NCBI RefSeq assembly: GCF_000423665.1
Contig: NZ_AUIK01000001.1
Location: 562,422 to 626,421, forward strand
Reading direction: 5' to 3'
From: Solirubrobacter soli DSM 22325
GTDB taxonomy: Bacteria; Actinomycetota; Thermoleophilia; Solirubrobacterales; Solirubrobacteraceae
Length of the DNA: 64,000 bases
A model generated the notes under the pieces. The model saw nothing but the letters and a program-made list of their open reading frames with translations, was not told where the DNA came from and did no database searches. This document shows positions 18,896-27,429 of the stretch, in pieces; position 1 is the first letter of the stretch; each line of letters begins with the position of its first letter. The translations under genes were made by a program, and so were the position numbers.

Positions 18896-19887
18896 GCCGG
18901 CTCCAGATCGCGTTTGAAGGCCCGGTACCAGATCAGCACCCACACGCCCATGGCGAGCATCAGCAGGGTGGACGCGGCGGCGCCGAAGCCGAAGAGGTTG
19001 TTCGAGAAGGACTGCCGGTAGATGAGGGTCATCATCAGGTCGGCGTCCGGGCCCGGGTTGGAGCCGAGCATGATGTACGGGATCGCGAACTGGTACGCGG
19101 CGTAGATGACGCCGAACAGCAACTGGACGGCGATCAGCGGGCGCAGCAGCGGCAGCGTGATGTCGCGGAAGCGGCGCAGCGGGCCGGCGCCGTCGATCGC
19201 CGCGGCCTCGTGCAGCTCGGACGGGATCGCCTGCAGGCCGGCGAGGAAGAAGATCATCGCGAACGGCAGGCCGCGCCAGACGCTCGGGATGATGATCGCC
19301 CACATCGAGTTGTGGCCCAGCAGCCAGACCGGCCGGTCGGACAGCACGTGCGTGTAGTCGACGAGGACCTTGTTGACGATGCCGACGTCGGACTGCCACA
19401 TGAACTGCCAGAGCACGGCGACGACGAAGCTGGGGACGATCCACGGCGCGAGCATCAGCGTGCGCACCAGCCGCATCCCGCGCATCTCGCGGTTGAGCAG
19501 CAGCGCCACGGCGAGCCCGCCGCCGAGCGTCAGCGCGACCGTCCAGAACGTGTACACCGCCGTGTTCTGCACGGCGCCCAGGAACCCCGAGTGCAGCGGG
19601 TTGGCGCTGTCGAAGAGGATGCCGCGGTAGTTCTCGAGCCCGGCCCAGGGGGCGTCCCAGAGCCGGCTGAAGGTGAAGGTGTTGAGCCGCTTGAAAGAGA
19701 GGAGGACACCGGCCGCGGTCGGGATCAGGTGCACGAGCACCATGAACGCGACGGCGGGCGCGATCAGCCAGTAGGCGAACCGCGTGCGGGAGCGTTCGGC
19801 CGAGCGGCGAGGCCGCCCCGCGCGGGCGGGGAGTTCATCCCGCGCGGGACCTGCCTCGGGGGGCGGCTGGATGGTTGTCTGAGCCAC
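18892..19887 (-). CDS. Carbohydrate ABC transporter permease (MalF type)
   Basis: 331 residues from a GTG at 19887 that shares one base with the stop of the binding-protein gene. A 35-residue Arg-rich cytoplasmic N-terminus precedes six membrane segments; the EAA loop is 'ELHEAAAIDGAGPLRRFRDI' near 220-240. It pairs with the MalG-type permease. Together with the lipoprotein, ATPase and GH1 enzyme it makes a complete CUT1-type importer for oligosaccharides. Confidence 0.93.
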   Translation of the reverse strand: MAQTTIQPPPEAGPARDELPARAGRPRRSAERSRTRFAYWLIAPAVAFMVLVHLIPTAAGVLLSFKRLNTFTFSRLWDAPWAGLENYRGILFDSANPLHSGFLGAVQNTAVYTFWTVALTLGGGLAVALLLNREMRGMRLVRTLMLAPWIVPSFVVAVLWQFMWQSDVGIVNKVLVDYTHVLSDRPVWLLGHNSMWAIIIPSVWRGLPFAMIFFLAGLQAIPSELHEAAAIDGAGPLRRFRDITLPLLRPLIAVQLLFGVIYAAYQFAIPYIMLGSNPGPDADLMMTLIYRQSFSNNLFGFGAAASTLLMLAMGVWVLIWYRAFKRDLEPA

Positions 19888-21266
19888 TACCCCGCCGACT
19901 GAGCCAGGAGCCCGTCGGCCTCCTTCGCCGCGGCGTCGAGCTGCGACTTCACGGTCGCCTCGCTATAGCCCGCTCCGACGCCGGCCGCGCTGTCGAGGAT
20001 GTTCCCGAAGCGCGTCTTGTACGCGTTCTCGATCTGGCCCCACTGCGGGATCGGCGCGTACGTGCGCCCGCTCTGGATGGCCTCGAAGAACGCCTTGTGG
20101 TTGGGGCTCGAGTCGCCGACCTGCTGCTGGGGCTCCAGCCGCGCCGGGAACATGCCGAGCAACTTCGCGTAGTCCTTCTGCGTCTGATCCTGGGAGAGGA
20201 ACTTCAGGAGCGCCCAGGCCTCGTTCTGATGCTTGGAGGACTTGAGGACCATCAGGTCCGAGCCGCCCACGAACGTGAACGCCTTGCCGCCGGGACCGGT
20301 CGGCATCGGGGCGACGCCGACGTTGGCGCGGGCCTCCTTGGACCAGGTGTCGTCCTCCGGGCGGTCGATCGAGCCGAGCACCCACGGGCCGCCGATCCAG
20401 ACGGCCAGGCGGCCGCCCTTGAACTGGTTCTCGACCTGCGTGCCGTCGCGCTCGAGCTGGCTCTTGTCGAACAGCCCGGCCTGGATCAGGCCGGCCATGA
20501 ACTCGACGCCCTGCTGCGCCTCGGCCGTGTTGATCGTCGACGTCTTGGCGTCGGGGGAGAGCTCGGCGCCGCCGTTGTCCCACACGAACGGCATGACCTG
20601 GTGGACGAGGTCGTACGCCTTCTTGCCGGGCGCGCCGAACGGCTCGATCCCCGGGACCTTGTCCTTGATCGCCTGCAGCGTCGCCTTGAACGAGTCGAGG
20701 TCCTTGAACGCCGTCGCCGGGTCGACGCCGGCCTTCTCGAGCACGTCCTTGCGGTAGTAGATCGAGCGGGCCTCGGTGAACCATGGAATCGCCCACGTGC
20801 CGTTCTGGCCCTCGACCTGCGTCGTGTTCCAGATGCCGGGCGCGTAGGCGCCCTTGCCGCCGATGTCCTCGACGCGGTCACTGAGGTCGCTGAACCCGCC
20901 AAGCGCGGCGAAGAACGGGACCTGCGTGGTGCCGGCCTGCGTGATGTCCGGGCCTTCGCCGGAGACGGCGGCGTTGCGGATGCGGTCGAACTGGACGTCC
21001 CAGCCGACCTCCTGCACGTCGACCTTCACGCCCGTCTTGGCCGTGAAGGGCTCGACCATCTTCTGCAGGTCCTCCTTCGGCTTGGGCGAGTTGGGCATCG
21101 TCCAGAGCGTCAGCGTCGCGGTCTTGTCGAGCGCCGGCTCTCCGCCGGACGCGGCCTTCTTCGTCGATGAACTGCTGCCGCCGTCATCGCCGCCGCAGGC
21201 GACGAGGGTGGCGGGGGCCAGAACGAGCGCGGTCACGGCAGCGACCAGCGCGAGCCTCTTGGGCAC
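19887..21266 (-). CDS. Carbohydrate ABC transporter substrate-binding lipoprotein
   Basis: 459 residues from GTG at 21266 with a strong ribosome binding site (GAGGAGGAG, 6 bases before the start). It has a lipoprotein signal peptide with lipobox 'LVACGG', so Cys24 is lipidated. Residues 50-440 are a type 1/type D solute-binding protein ('LTLWTMPNSPKPKEDLQ', 'GGPWVLGS', and the family C-terminal helix region). First gene of the operon binding protein - MalF - MalG - GH1 - ATPase. The ligand is inferred as cellobiose or another beta-glucan oligomer from the GH1 and GH6 neighbours. A perfect palindrome at 21301-21314 sits in its promoter region. Confidence 0.92.
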   Translation of the reverse strand: MPKRLALVAAVTALVLAPATLVACGGDDGGSSSSTKKAASGGEPALDKTATLTLWTMPNSPKPKEDLQKMVEPFTAKTGVKVDVQEVGWDVQFDRIRNAAVSGEGPDITQAGTTQVPFFAALGGFSDLSDRVEDIGGKGAYAPGIWNTTQVEGQNGTWAIPWFTEARSIYYRKDVLEKAGVDPATAFKDLDSFKATLQAIKDKVPGIEPFGAPGKKAYDLVHQVMPFVWDNGGAELSPDAKTSTINTAEAQQGVEFMAGLIQAGLFDKSQLERDGTQVENQFKGGRLAVWIGGPWVLGSIDRPEDDTWSKEARANVGVAPMPTGPGGKAFTFVGGSDLMVLKSSKHQNEAWALLKFLSQDQTQKDYAKLLGMFPARLEPQQQVGDSSPNHKAFFEAIQSGRTYAPIPQWGQIENAYKTRFGNILDSAAGVGAGYSEATVKSQLDAAAKEADGLLAQSAG

Positions 21267-21300
21267 GTGAACTCCTCCTCAGAACAGGTAACAAGGATTA

Positions 21301-21314
21301 CAAAAACGTTTTTG
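21301..21314. promoter_or_regulatory. LacI-type operator, perfect palindrome
   Basis: CAAAAACGTTTTTG is a perfect 14-base palindrome centred on CpG, the hallmark of LacI/GalR-family operators. It lies 35 bases upstream of the start of the binding-protein gene, where it would block transcription of the importer/GH1 operon. In a 70% GC genome this AT-rich dyad stands out sharply. The likely ligand-responsive repressor is the LacI gene that begins at 22399. Confidence 0.75.
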
Positions 21315-21364
21315 GTGACGAGCGAAAAGAAACGGCGGGTGTCTCTGGGGCGGGGCGAGACCTC

Positions 21365-22399
21365 CTACGGGAGCGGGGCGGTGGAGCCGCGGACAACGAG
21401 CTCGACTTCGAGCGTTCGCAGCGGGGGGCGATCGCCATCGCCGCCGACGCGCGCGACCAGCGCGTCCGCGGCGGCGAAGCCCAAGCCGAGCTTGTCCTGG
21501 CGCATCGTGGTGAGCGGGGGGTTGACGTGTGGTGCGAGCTGGATGTCGTCGAAGCCGACGACGGACAAGTCCTCAGGGACGCGCAAGCCGATCTGGGCGA
21601 CGGCGCGGATCGCGCCGATCGCCATCAGGTCCGACGCGGCGAAGATCGCCGTCGGCGGTTCGGGCAGCGCGAGCAGGCGCTCGGCGGCGGCCCTGCCGCT
21701 CTCGGCGTAGAAGTCTCCGTACGCGACGTAGTCGTCGCGGTACGCGAGGCCGAGCTCCTGGACCGCGTGCCGGTACCCGCGCAGGCGATCGGCGCCCGGG
21801 CGGCTGTCGAGCATTCCCGTGACCGTGGCGATCCTGCGGTGCCCGAGCTCGTGCAGATGGCGCACGGCCGCGACCGCGCCGCCCTCGTTGTCGGACATGA
21901 CGACCTCGACCTTGGGTCCCTCGAGCTCCATGTCGATCGCGACGAGCGGGAGGTCGGCGCGGGCGAGCCGGCGCACCTCCGGGTCGTCGGGCTCGAGGCC
22001 GATCAGCGCGCAGCCGTCGACCGAGTGGTGCCGCGCGCGCTTGAGGTAGGAGTGCGGGCCGTAGCCGTTGCCGGGCCGCTCGGAGGCGAACAGGAGCAGG
22101 TCGAAGCCGTGGCTGCCGACGCGCTGCTTGAGCCCACCGAGCACCTCGTGGAAGAACGGATGTTGGAGGTCCGGATGCCCCTCCCCCGTCTCCATGAACA
22201 CGCCGATGACGTGGGTGCGCTGGGTGACGAGGGAGCGGGCGGCCGCGGCGGGCGTATAGTCGAGCTCGCGAGCGAGACGCATGATCCGCTCGCGCGTCTC
22301 GGGACGCACGTCCGTGTAGCCGTTCAGCGCACGCGAGACGGTGCCGACGGACACGCCGCTGGCTCGCGCCAGCTCCTTGATTGTGACTCTCTCCTCCAT
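21365..22399 (-). CDS. LacI-family transcriptional regulator of the beta-glucoside operon
   Basis: 344 residues from ATG at 22399. An in-frame upstream extension of 14 codons runs through an operator-like palindrome and is not used here. The N-terminal helix-turn-helix is canonical, 'TIKELARASGVSVGTVSRAL', with hinge 'YTPAAAARSL'. Residues 60-335 are the periplasmic-binding-protein-like sensor domain ('IFAASDLMAIGAIRAV', 'DLSVVGFDDI'). It lies upstream of the importer operon in the same orientation, about 100 bases from the binding-protein start, so it most likely represses that operon and itself. A cello-oligosaccharide or its hydrolysis product is the probable inducer (CebR-like role). Confidence 0.92.
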   Translation of the reverse strand: MEERVTIKELARASGVSVGTVSRALNGYTDVRPETRERIMRLARELDYTPAAAARSLVTQRTHVIGVFMETGEGHPDLQHPFFHEVLGGLKQRVGSHGFDLLLFASERPGNGYGPHSYLKRARHHSVDGCALIGLEPDDPEVRRLARADLPLVAIDMELEGPKVEVVMSDNEGGAVAAVRHLHELGHRRIATVTGMLDSRPGADRLRGYRHAVQELGLAYRDDYVAYGDFYAESGRAAAERLLALPEPPTAIFAASDLMAIGAIRAVAQIGLRVPEDLSVVGFDDIQLAPHVNPPLTTMRQDKLGLGFAAADALVARVGGDGDRPPLRTLEVELVVRGSTAPLP

Positions 22400-22400
22400 G

Positions 22401-22420
22401 TTCCGAAAACGGTTTTGGAA
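22401..22420. promoter_or_regulatory. Second LacI-type operator-like dyad overlapping the regulator start region
   Basis: TTCCGAAAACGGTTTTGGAA is an imperfect 20-base dyad whose AAAAC/GTTTT core resembles the perfect palindrome at 21301-21314. It ends 2 bases before the ATG of the LacI gene, so it would serve autorepression. Confidence 0.6.
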
Positions 22421-22471
22421 ACCGTGGGCGGGAGTATGCACGGAGCATGGCAGAACGTCAAGCGTTAAGCA

Positions 22472-22499
22472 CGAACGGCCGCCCGAGGGCGGCCGTTCG
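22472..22499 (-). terminator. Terminator hairpin after the Ig-like gene
   Basis: Arms 22472-22484 and 22487-22499 are perfect 13-base complements ('CGAACGGCCGCCC') with a 2-base spacer. It lies 21 bases beyond the stop of the Ig-like gene on the minus strand, in the gap before the LacI promoter. Confidence 0.75.
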
Positions 22500-22519
22500 C
22501 GTCGTGCGTCAGGCGGTGG

Positions 22520-24409
22520 CTAGAGGCCGGTGAAGCGAGGCTTGGCCTGCTTCCTCTGCGCCTTCGGCAGCACGATCGTGATGCGCTGGGTGGTCGTGAC
22601 CTTCGCGCCGCTGCCCAGCGTCGTATTGATCGTCAGCGTCGCGCGGACGCGGCGGATGCCCTGTTTGCGCGCTTTGCGAACGAACCCCGGGTCGAGGCGG
22701 AGCTTGAGCTTCTTGACCTTGCCGCCGGCGATGTGGACGCGAGCGAAGCGGGCCACGGTCGCGGTCCCGGCCGCCGCCGCGCGGGCGGCGGTCCCCGTCG
22801 TCACGGTGACGGTGCCGTCGACCGAGCACGCCTGGGCGTCGGGGCAGCGCACGGGGACGCTCAGTTCGCCGTGCGAGGTCGTGGAGAGGGACGTCGAGCG
22901 CCCGGGCGCGAAGACCGCGCCGGTCGGGGGCGCCGGCGGCGTGGGTGCCGGCGTGCCGACGCCGGTCAGCGCGACGGCATGCTCGGCCACGCTGTCCGAG
23001 AACGTCAGCGTCGCGGTGCGCGAACCGGGCGCCGACGGCTTGAACGCCACGTCGACCGTGCAGGTCGCGCCGGCCGCGACGGCCGTGCCGGAGCAGGTGT
23101 CGGCGGCCACGGAGAAGTCGCCGTCACTCACCCTGGCGGCGGCCACGCGCACCGCGAGGGTCCCGGTGCTGGTCAGGGTGACCCGCGTGCTCCCCGTGCT
23201 CCCGACCGTGACGCTGCCCGCGTCGGCCGTGGCCGGAACCGACACGCCGGTCTGCTTGAGCGTGAACGCGGCCTCGCCCTGGGACCCGGTGTAGAAGGTG
23301 CCGCCGCTGTACACCGCCTTGACGGTGTGGTCGGCGCCGGTGGCCGGCGCGGTCGTGGTGCAGGTCGCCTCGCCCGTCGTGGCGTTGACCGCGCGCGTGG
23401 CGCAGTCGGCGATCGCCGTGCCGTCGACGCTGAAGGCGACCGTGCCCTTGTTGGCCTGCGCCAGCGCGGAGATGTAGCCCGTGCTCGGCGGCGGCGTGAC
23501 CGTGGCGGTATAGGTGATCCCCGCGCCCGGCTCGAGCGAGCCCGCGACCGCCGCGGTCGTGGCCGTGACCGCCTTGACGTTGACGTGCGTCGGGCCGGAG
23601 GTGCTGCTCTCGAACGGCGAGTCGCCCGAGTAGGTCGCCGTGATCGTGCGGTTGCCCGGGTTGCCGGTCACGGCCGCGGAGCAGGAGGCCTCGCCGGCGG
23701 TCACCGGCACCGACTGGCAGGCCGCGATCGGCGTGCCGCCGTCGCTGAGCGAGACCGTCCCGCCGATCACCGAGCGGTCGCTGCCGGTGGCGCGGTCGAC
23801 GTGCACGTTGTAGGTCGTCTGCCCGCCGAGGACCGGGGAGCTCGGCGCGTCGACGGCGACCGTCGTCGACACCGGAACGATGAGCTGCGCGTTGTAGAGC
23901 AGGGTGAAACCGGGAACGCTGTCGTCGAAGGTCACCGTGGGCGAGGCGCCGACGGCCCCTTCCCAGTACGAGTTCGTTGCGCCCGCCGGCATCGCGGCCT
24001 TCACGCTTCCGTTGTCCCACTCGAGCGCGAGCTGGTCGCCCTGGAGGACGTCGAGGCTCGTGGTGAACGTGTTGACGCCGGCGACGCCGGACATCGGCTG
24101 CGAGGCGGCGATCACCTGGTAGCTCGGGGCGACCGACTCGCGCAGCACGAGCAGGCGGAGGTGGCAACTGCCGGGGCAGGAGTTCATCCGCGCCTTGAAC
24201 GAAGTGAGGCGGCCGTCGAACGGCACGGAGTAGCTGGTGCTCCCGTCCGACGTGAGGTTGAGCCAGGTCATCCCCACGAGGACCGTGCCGGGGGCATTGA
24301 CCGTCAGATCGGGCGGGCCGACGTTCGTCGGGGGGATGCCCGCGGACGCGGTCGACGTCATGCACAGCATTGCCATCGCGGCCGCCAGCACGGCGCCGAA
24401 CTTCCTCAT
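22520..24409 (-). CDS. Secreted Ig-like repeat protein (paralogue A)
   Basis: 629 residues from ATG at 24409; signal peptide 1-23 ('STASA'). An N-terminal beta domain with a Cys pair ('NSCPGSCHLRLLVL', near 78-92) is followed by two Big_3_5-type Ig-like repeats (about 190-280 and 285-385, 'GGTVSLSDGGTPI', 'GTVAFSVDGTAI'), an ASPM/HYDIN-like domain (about 395-485, 'TCTVDVAFKPSAPGSRTATL'), and a basic C-terminal domain ('KVKKLKLRLDPGFVRKARKQ'). No enzyme motif and no membrane anchor. It is a clear paralogue of the gene at 31671-33545 with the same domain order. It is preceded by a sigma-28-like promoter at 24443-24471 that is nearly identical in the paralogue. Probably a surface or appendage-associated structural protein. 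Confidence 0.85.
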   Translation of the reverse strand: MRKFGAVLAAAMAMLCMTSTASAGIPPTNVGPPDLTVNAPGTVLVGMTWLNLTSDGSTSYSVPFDGRLTSFKARMNSCPGSCHLRLLVLRESVAPSYQVIAASQPMSGVAGVNTFTTSLDVLQGDQLALEWDNGSVKAAMPAGATNSYWEGAVGASPTVTFDDSVPGFTLLYNAQLIVPVSTTVAVDAPSSPVLGGQTTYNVHVDRATGSDRSVIGGTVSLSDGGTPIAACQSVPVTAGEASCSAAVTGNPGNRTITATYSGDSPFESSTSGPTHVNVKAVTATTAAVAGSLEPGAGITYTATVTPPPSTGYISALAQANKGTVAFSVDGTAIADCATRAVNATTGEATCTTTAPATGADHTVKAVYSGGTFYTGSQGEAAFTLKQTGVSVPATADAGSVTVGSTGSTRVTLTSTGTLAVRVAAARVSDGDFSVAADTCSGTAVAAGATCTVDVAFKPSAPGSRTATLTFSDSVAEHAVALTGVGTPAPTPPAPPTGAVFAPGRSTSLSTTSHGELSVPVRCPDAQACSVDGTVTVTTGTAARAAAAGTATVARFARVHIAGGKVKKLKLRLDPGFVRKARKQGIRRVRATLTINTTLGSGAKVTTTQRITIVLPKAQRKQAKPRFTGL

Positions 24410-24442
24410 CGGACCACTCCTCGGGATCGGGGTTGCCCTCGA

Positions 24443-24471
24443 TTCGTCGGAGCGGTCCGCGAGAACTTGAG
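24443..24471 (-). promoter_or_regulatory. Sigma-28 (FliA)-like promoter of Ig-like paralogue A
   Basis: On the minus strand: CTCAAGTT (24471-24464), 13 bases, CCGACGAA (24450-24443), 33 bases before the ATG. The identical two boxes with identical spacing precede the paralogue at 33545. The pattern resembles the known FliA/sigma-28 consensus (-35 TAAAGTTT, -10 GCCGATAA) and actinobacterial variants beginning CTCA and ending CCGA. Confidence 0.65.
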
Positions 24472-24475
24472 CGTT

Positions 24476-26056
24476 TCAGCGCCTTCCGCGGCTCACCTTC
24501 ACGCCGATGCGGGTGCCGGGCTTGCGGACCGTGCCCGCCTTCGTCGCGAGGCCGATCACGCGCCCCCGCTTCACGCCCGAGCGACGCTTGACCACCCGCG
24601 CGTCGCAGTTCGCGTTGCGCAGCTTGCGCTTTACGGAGCTCAGCGTGGCGCCGCGCTTGACCGCGGGGACCGTGCAGCGGATTCCCGGCTGCGGCTGCTT
24701 GAGCGTCTCGACGACCGTCACGTCGGTCGTGGCGCTGGTGGCCTGGCCCGCCGCGTCGGTCGCCGTGACCGTGATCCTGCTATTGCCGAGCGGCAGGTCG
24801 AACGTGGTGCTGAAGCTGCCGTCCTCCGCGAGACGGGTGGCTCTGCCGTTGACGGCGAGGCCGGCGACGCCGAGATTGTCCGAAGCGTGGCCGAACACGG
24901 TCACCGACGGCGTGGTGAGGATCGTCCCGTTCTTCGGCCCGTCGATGGTGACCGTGGGCGCCGCTCGACGATCGGCGATCGTGACGTCGCCGGTCGTGAA
25001 CGTGCGCGTGGTGGTCGTCGGGTTGCGCACCTCGAGCGTGTCCTCGAGCAGGTCGGCGTCGGCGAAGCCGAACTCGCCGGGCGCGGGGTCGTAGGTGATC
25101 GAGCCGGCGTTCGCGAGGATCGTGCCGGGGCCGGTGACCGCGACGCGCTGGCCCGGCTTGTACGGCAGGAACGCAGGGGAGCCGGGGAAGCGCCACAGCG
25201 TCTTGGTGGCGCCGTGCAGGTGGGTGATCCGGATGCGGTGTGGGCGGCCGTCGCTGCTCACCCACTGGTCGCGCACGTCGGCGACCGCATGGTGCTCGGT
25301 GAACGCGATCGTGCGCACGAGTCGCACGCCGGTGTCGGTGACCCCGAGGCACTTGTCCTGGCAGGTGACGATCTTCTCGGTCTCGGTGACCGTCACGTCG
25401 TTCGTGTGCGGGTCGAGCCGGACCTTCGCCTCGACGCCCTCATAGCCGACCGGCGCCAGCGGGCGACCGTCCTGGTCGATCAGCGGGACGTCGGCCGCGG
25501 TGTAGGAGATCGCTCCGTCGACGGCGATCGCCTTGATCGCCGAGGCGGCGTACCAGACGTCGTTCTTGATCGCCTTCGCGCCGGCGCCGTGCACGGTCGC
25601 CGGGCCGGTCTCGACCGAGTAGTCGAGCACGGCGACCTGCTTGCCGCCGCTCACCGGGACGAGTCGGTACTCCGGTCCGAAGCGGGTGATCCCGACGCGT
25701 GGGCCGGTGAACGCGGCGACATCCTTCGGGCGGAGCTTGATCGGGAACGCGCGGAGCGTGCACTCGCGCGTGCCGAACGCCGTGATCGGGATCGTGGTGG
25801 CGAAGCGGCCGTCCTTGTCGACCGCCACGTTGCGCTTGAGCTCGGTCTCGTCGCAGAGCAGGTCGACGGCGTCGCCGGGCGCGCCGTCGGTGCTGCCGCC
25901 GACGTCGACGTTCTCGACCTCCTTGTTGGACGGCGTGTAGACGCGGTAGAGCGGGTCGGCGGGCGTGAGCACGCTGCTGCGCGTGATCGCCGCGCTCGCG
26001 CTCGCGGGTGCGATCGCCGCCGCGACGGCGATCGCGGTCAGGACTCTGGGGAGCAA
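24476..26056 (-). CDS. Secreted protein with Ig-like and C-terminal PASTA-type domain
   Basis: 526 residues. The start is a TTG at 26056 with an ideal AGGAG 5 bases before it; this gives 'MLPRVLTAIAVAAAIA' followed by a signal cleavage region 'PASASA'. The long upstream open frame is a shadow of the MFS gene. Residues 27-370 are a beta-rich region I do not recognise, with a Cys pair in 'VTCQDKCLG'. Residues about 375-455 are an Ig-like domain ('DNLGVAGLAVNGRATRLAE'). Residues about 460-526 read as a PASTA-like domain ('CTVPAVKRGATLSSVKRKL', 'GTRIGVKVS'). Last gene of the operon LAL regulator - ATPase - MFS - this gene, with its ribosome binding site inside the MFS stop. Confidence 0.75.
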   Translation of the reverse strand: MLPRVLTAIAVAAAIAPASASAAITRSSVLTPADPLYRVYTPSNKEVENVDVGGSTDGAPGDAVDLLCDETELKRNVAVDKDGRFATTIPITAFGTRECTLRAFPIKLRPKDVAAFTGPRVGITRFGPEYRLVPVSGGKQVAVLDYSVETGPATVHGAGAKAIKNDVWYAASAIKAIAVDGAISYTAADVPLIDQDGRPLAPVGYEGVEAKVRLDPHTNDVTVTETEKIVTCQDKCLGVTDTGVRLVRTIAFTEHHAVADVRDQWVSSDGRPHRIRITHLHGATKTLWRFPGSPAFLPYKPGQRVAVTGPGTILANAGSITYDPAPGEFGFADADLLEDTLEVRNPTTTTRTFTTGDVTIADRRAAPTVTIDGPKNGTILTTPSVTVFGHASDNLGVAGLAVNGRATRLAEDGSFSTTFDLPLGNSRITVTATDAAGQATSATTDVTVVETLKQPQPGIRCTVPAVKRGATLSSVKRKLRNANCDARVVKRRSGVKRGRVIGLATKAGTVRKPGTRIGVKVSRGRR

Positions 26057-26061
26057 TGGGT

Positions 26062-26066
26062 CTCCT
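26062..26066 (-). promoter_or_regulatory. Ribosome binding site deciding the TTG start of the PASTA-type gene
   Basis: AGGAG on the minus strand, 5 bases before the TTG at 26056 and overlapping the TAG stop of the MFS gene at 26065-26067. No ATG or GTG is available between it and the signal peptide, so TTG is the best start. Confidence 0.6.
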
Positions 26067-27429
26067 AGGTACGTGCGGCGTGGGGTCGCCGCATGGGGGT
26101 GGGAACGAGCGTGAGCGCGACGACCGCCGCGCCGAGGGCCCAGAGCGTGCTGACGAGGTAGACGTCGTCGGCCGCCGCGAGCGTCGTGGGCGCGCCGATG
26201 GCGAACAGGACCGCCGTGCCGAAGACGCCGCCGAACTGCCGCGCGGCGCTGGACACCGCGCTCGCCTGGCCGAAACGCTCGGTGGGGACGTGCGCCAGCG
26301 CCGCGGCCGCCAGCGCCGGGAACGCCATGCCGAGGCCGGCGCCGTTGAGCGCCATCGCGGGCAGCCAAGTGGTCAGGAAGTCGGGGGTGTCGCCGGCTGT
26401 TCTGACGATCGCCATGCCCGCGACATAGAGCAGGCAGCCGGGGACGATCACCGCCCGGTGCCCGTGGCGGTCGGCGATCCTGCCGGCGGGGATCGCGGCG
26501 ATCGTGGTCGCGATCGCGCCGGGGACGACCGCCAAGCCGGCCTTCAGCAGGCCGTAGTGCCAGACGCCCGTGAGGAAGAGGACGTTGGCCAGGATGGTCG
26601 AGAAGAACGCCATCCCGAGCAGGAAGATGCCGAGGGTCGCCTTCGCGAAGCCCTCGGTCTTGAGGAGCTCCGGGTCGACCAGCGGGCGCGGGTGGGTGAG
26701 GCAGCGGCGGGCGGCGGCGAGCAGCGTGAGCGCGGCGACGGCGAGGCCGACGAGCACGTTGGAACTCGTCCACCCCCACGCCTCGCCTTCGAGGATCGCC
26801 AGCGCGAGCGCGCCGAGGCCGGTGATCATGAGCGCCGCGCCGAGGAGGTCGGGCAGGCCTTGCGCGTTCGGGTCCCTGCTCTCCTCGAGCGCGGCGTGGC
26901 CGAGCGCGATGACGGCCGCGCCGAGCGGGACGTTGACCGCGAACACCCAGCGCCAGTCGAGCTCGACGAGCAGGCCGCCGAGTGGTGGGCCGGACGCGGC
27001 GGCGAGCGCGGCCGAGGCGCCCCACAGCGCGACCGCACTCGCCCGCCGGGCCAGGGGAAACTCGGGCAGGATCAGCGCCAGGGACACGGCCATGGTCACC
27101 GCCGCTCCCGCGCCTTGAAGGGCTCGCGCGGCGACCAGCACCTGCCAGCCGGGCGCGGCGGCGCACACGACCGAGGCGACGACGAACAGCGCCACGCCCG
27201 CGAGGAAGACCCGCTTGCGGCCGAACCGATCCGCGATCCCACCCGCCGGGAGCAGGAGCGCGGCGATGACGATGAAGTACGCGTCGAGCACCCACGAGAG
27301 CCGGCGCGGGGTCGCGTCGGGGAACGACGCCGCGATCCCGGGGAACGCGGTGTTGACGATCGTCGTGTCCAGGAACGCGAGGAACCCTCCCGCGCACGCG
27401 GCCACGATCGCGGCTGTGCGCCGGCTCAT
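26065..27429 (-). CDS. MFS multidrug efflux transporter (DHA2/EmrB-QacA type)
   Basis: 454 residues from ATG at 27429, with 13-14 membrane segments. Motif A 'GGIADRFGRKRVFLAG' lies in the loop after segment 2 (near 62-77); the first segment carries 'LDTTIVNTAFPGIAASF', the DHA2 D1-type motif (L-D-x-T-x-V-N-x-A-x-P). 'GSAAVTMAVSLALILPEF'-like helix 5 fits the motif C region. It should export hydrophobic compounds using the proton gradient. The ATG overlaps the stop of the ATPase gene by 4 bases, which ties export to the LAL-type regulatory pair upstream. Confidence 0.9.
   Translation of the reverse strand: MSRRTAAIVAACAGGFLAFLDTTIVNTAFPGIAASFPDATPRRLSWVLDAYFIVIAALLLPAGGIADRFGRKRVFLAGVALFVVASVVCAAAPGWQVLVAARALQGAGAAVTMAVSLALILPEFPLARRASAVALWGASAALAAASGPPLGGLLVELDWRWVFAVNVPLGAAVIALGHAALEESRDPNAQGLPDLLGAALMITGLGALALAILEGEAWGWTSSNVLVGLAVAALTLLAAARRCLTHPRPLVDPELLKTEGFAKATLGIFLLGMAFFSTILANVLFLTGVWHYGLLKAGLAVVPGAIATTIAAIPAGRIADRHGHRAVIVPGCLLYVAGMAIVRTAGDTPDFLTTWLPAMALNGAGLGMAFPALAAAALAHVPTERFGQASAVSSAARQFGGVFGTAVLFAIGAPTTLAAADDVYLVSTLWALGAAVVALTLVPTPMRRPHAART

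Noticed and set aside
22733..26068. A 1111-codon plus-strand open frame
   Set aside because: Composition is Arg/Gly/Ala/Asp noise and it runs antisense to an Ig-like gene and a PASTA-type gene with signal peptides.
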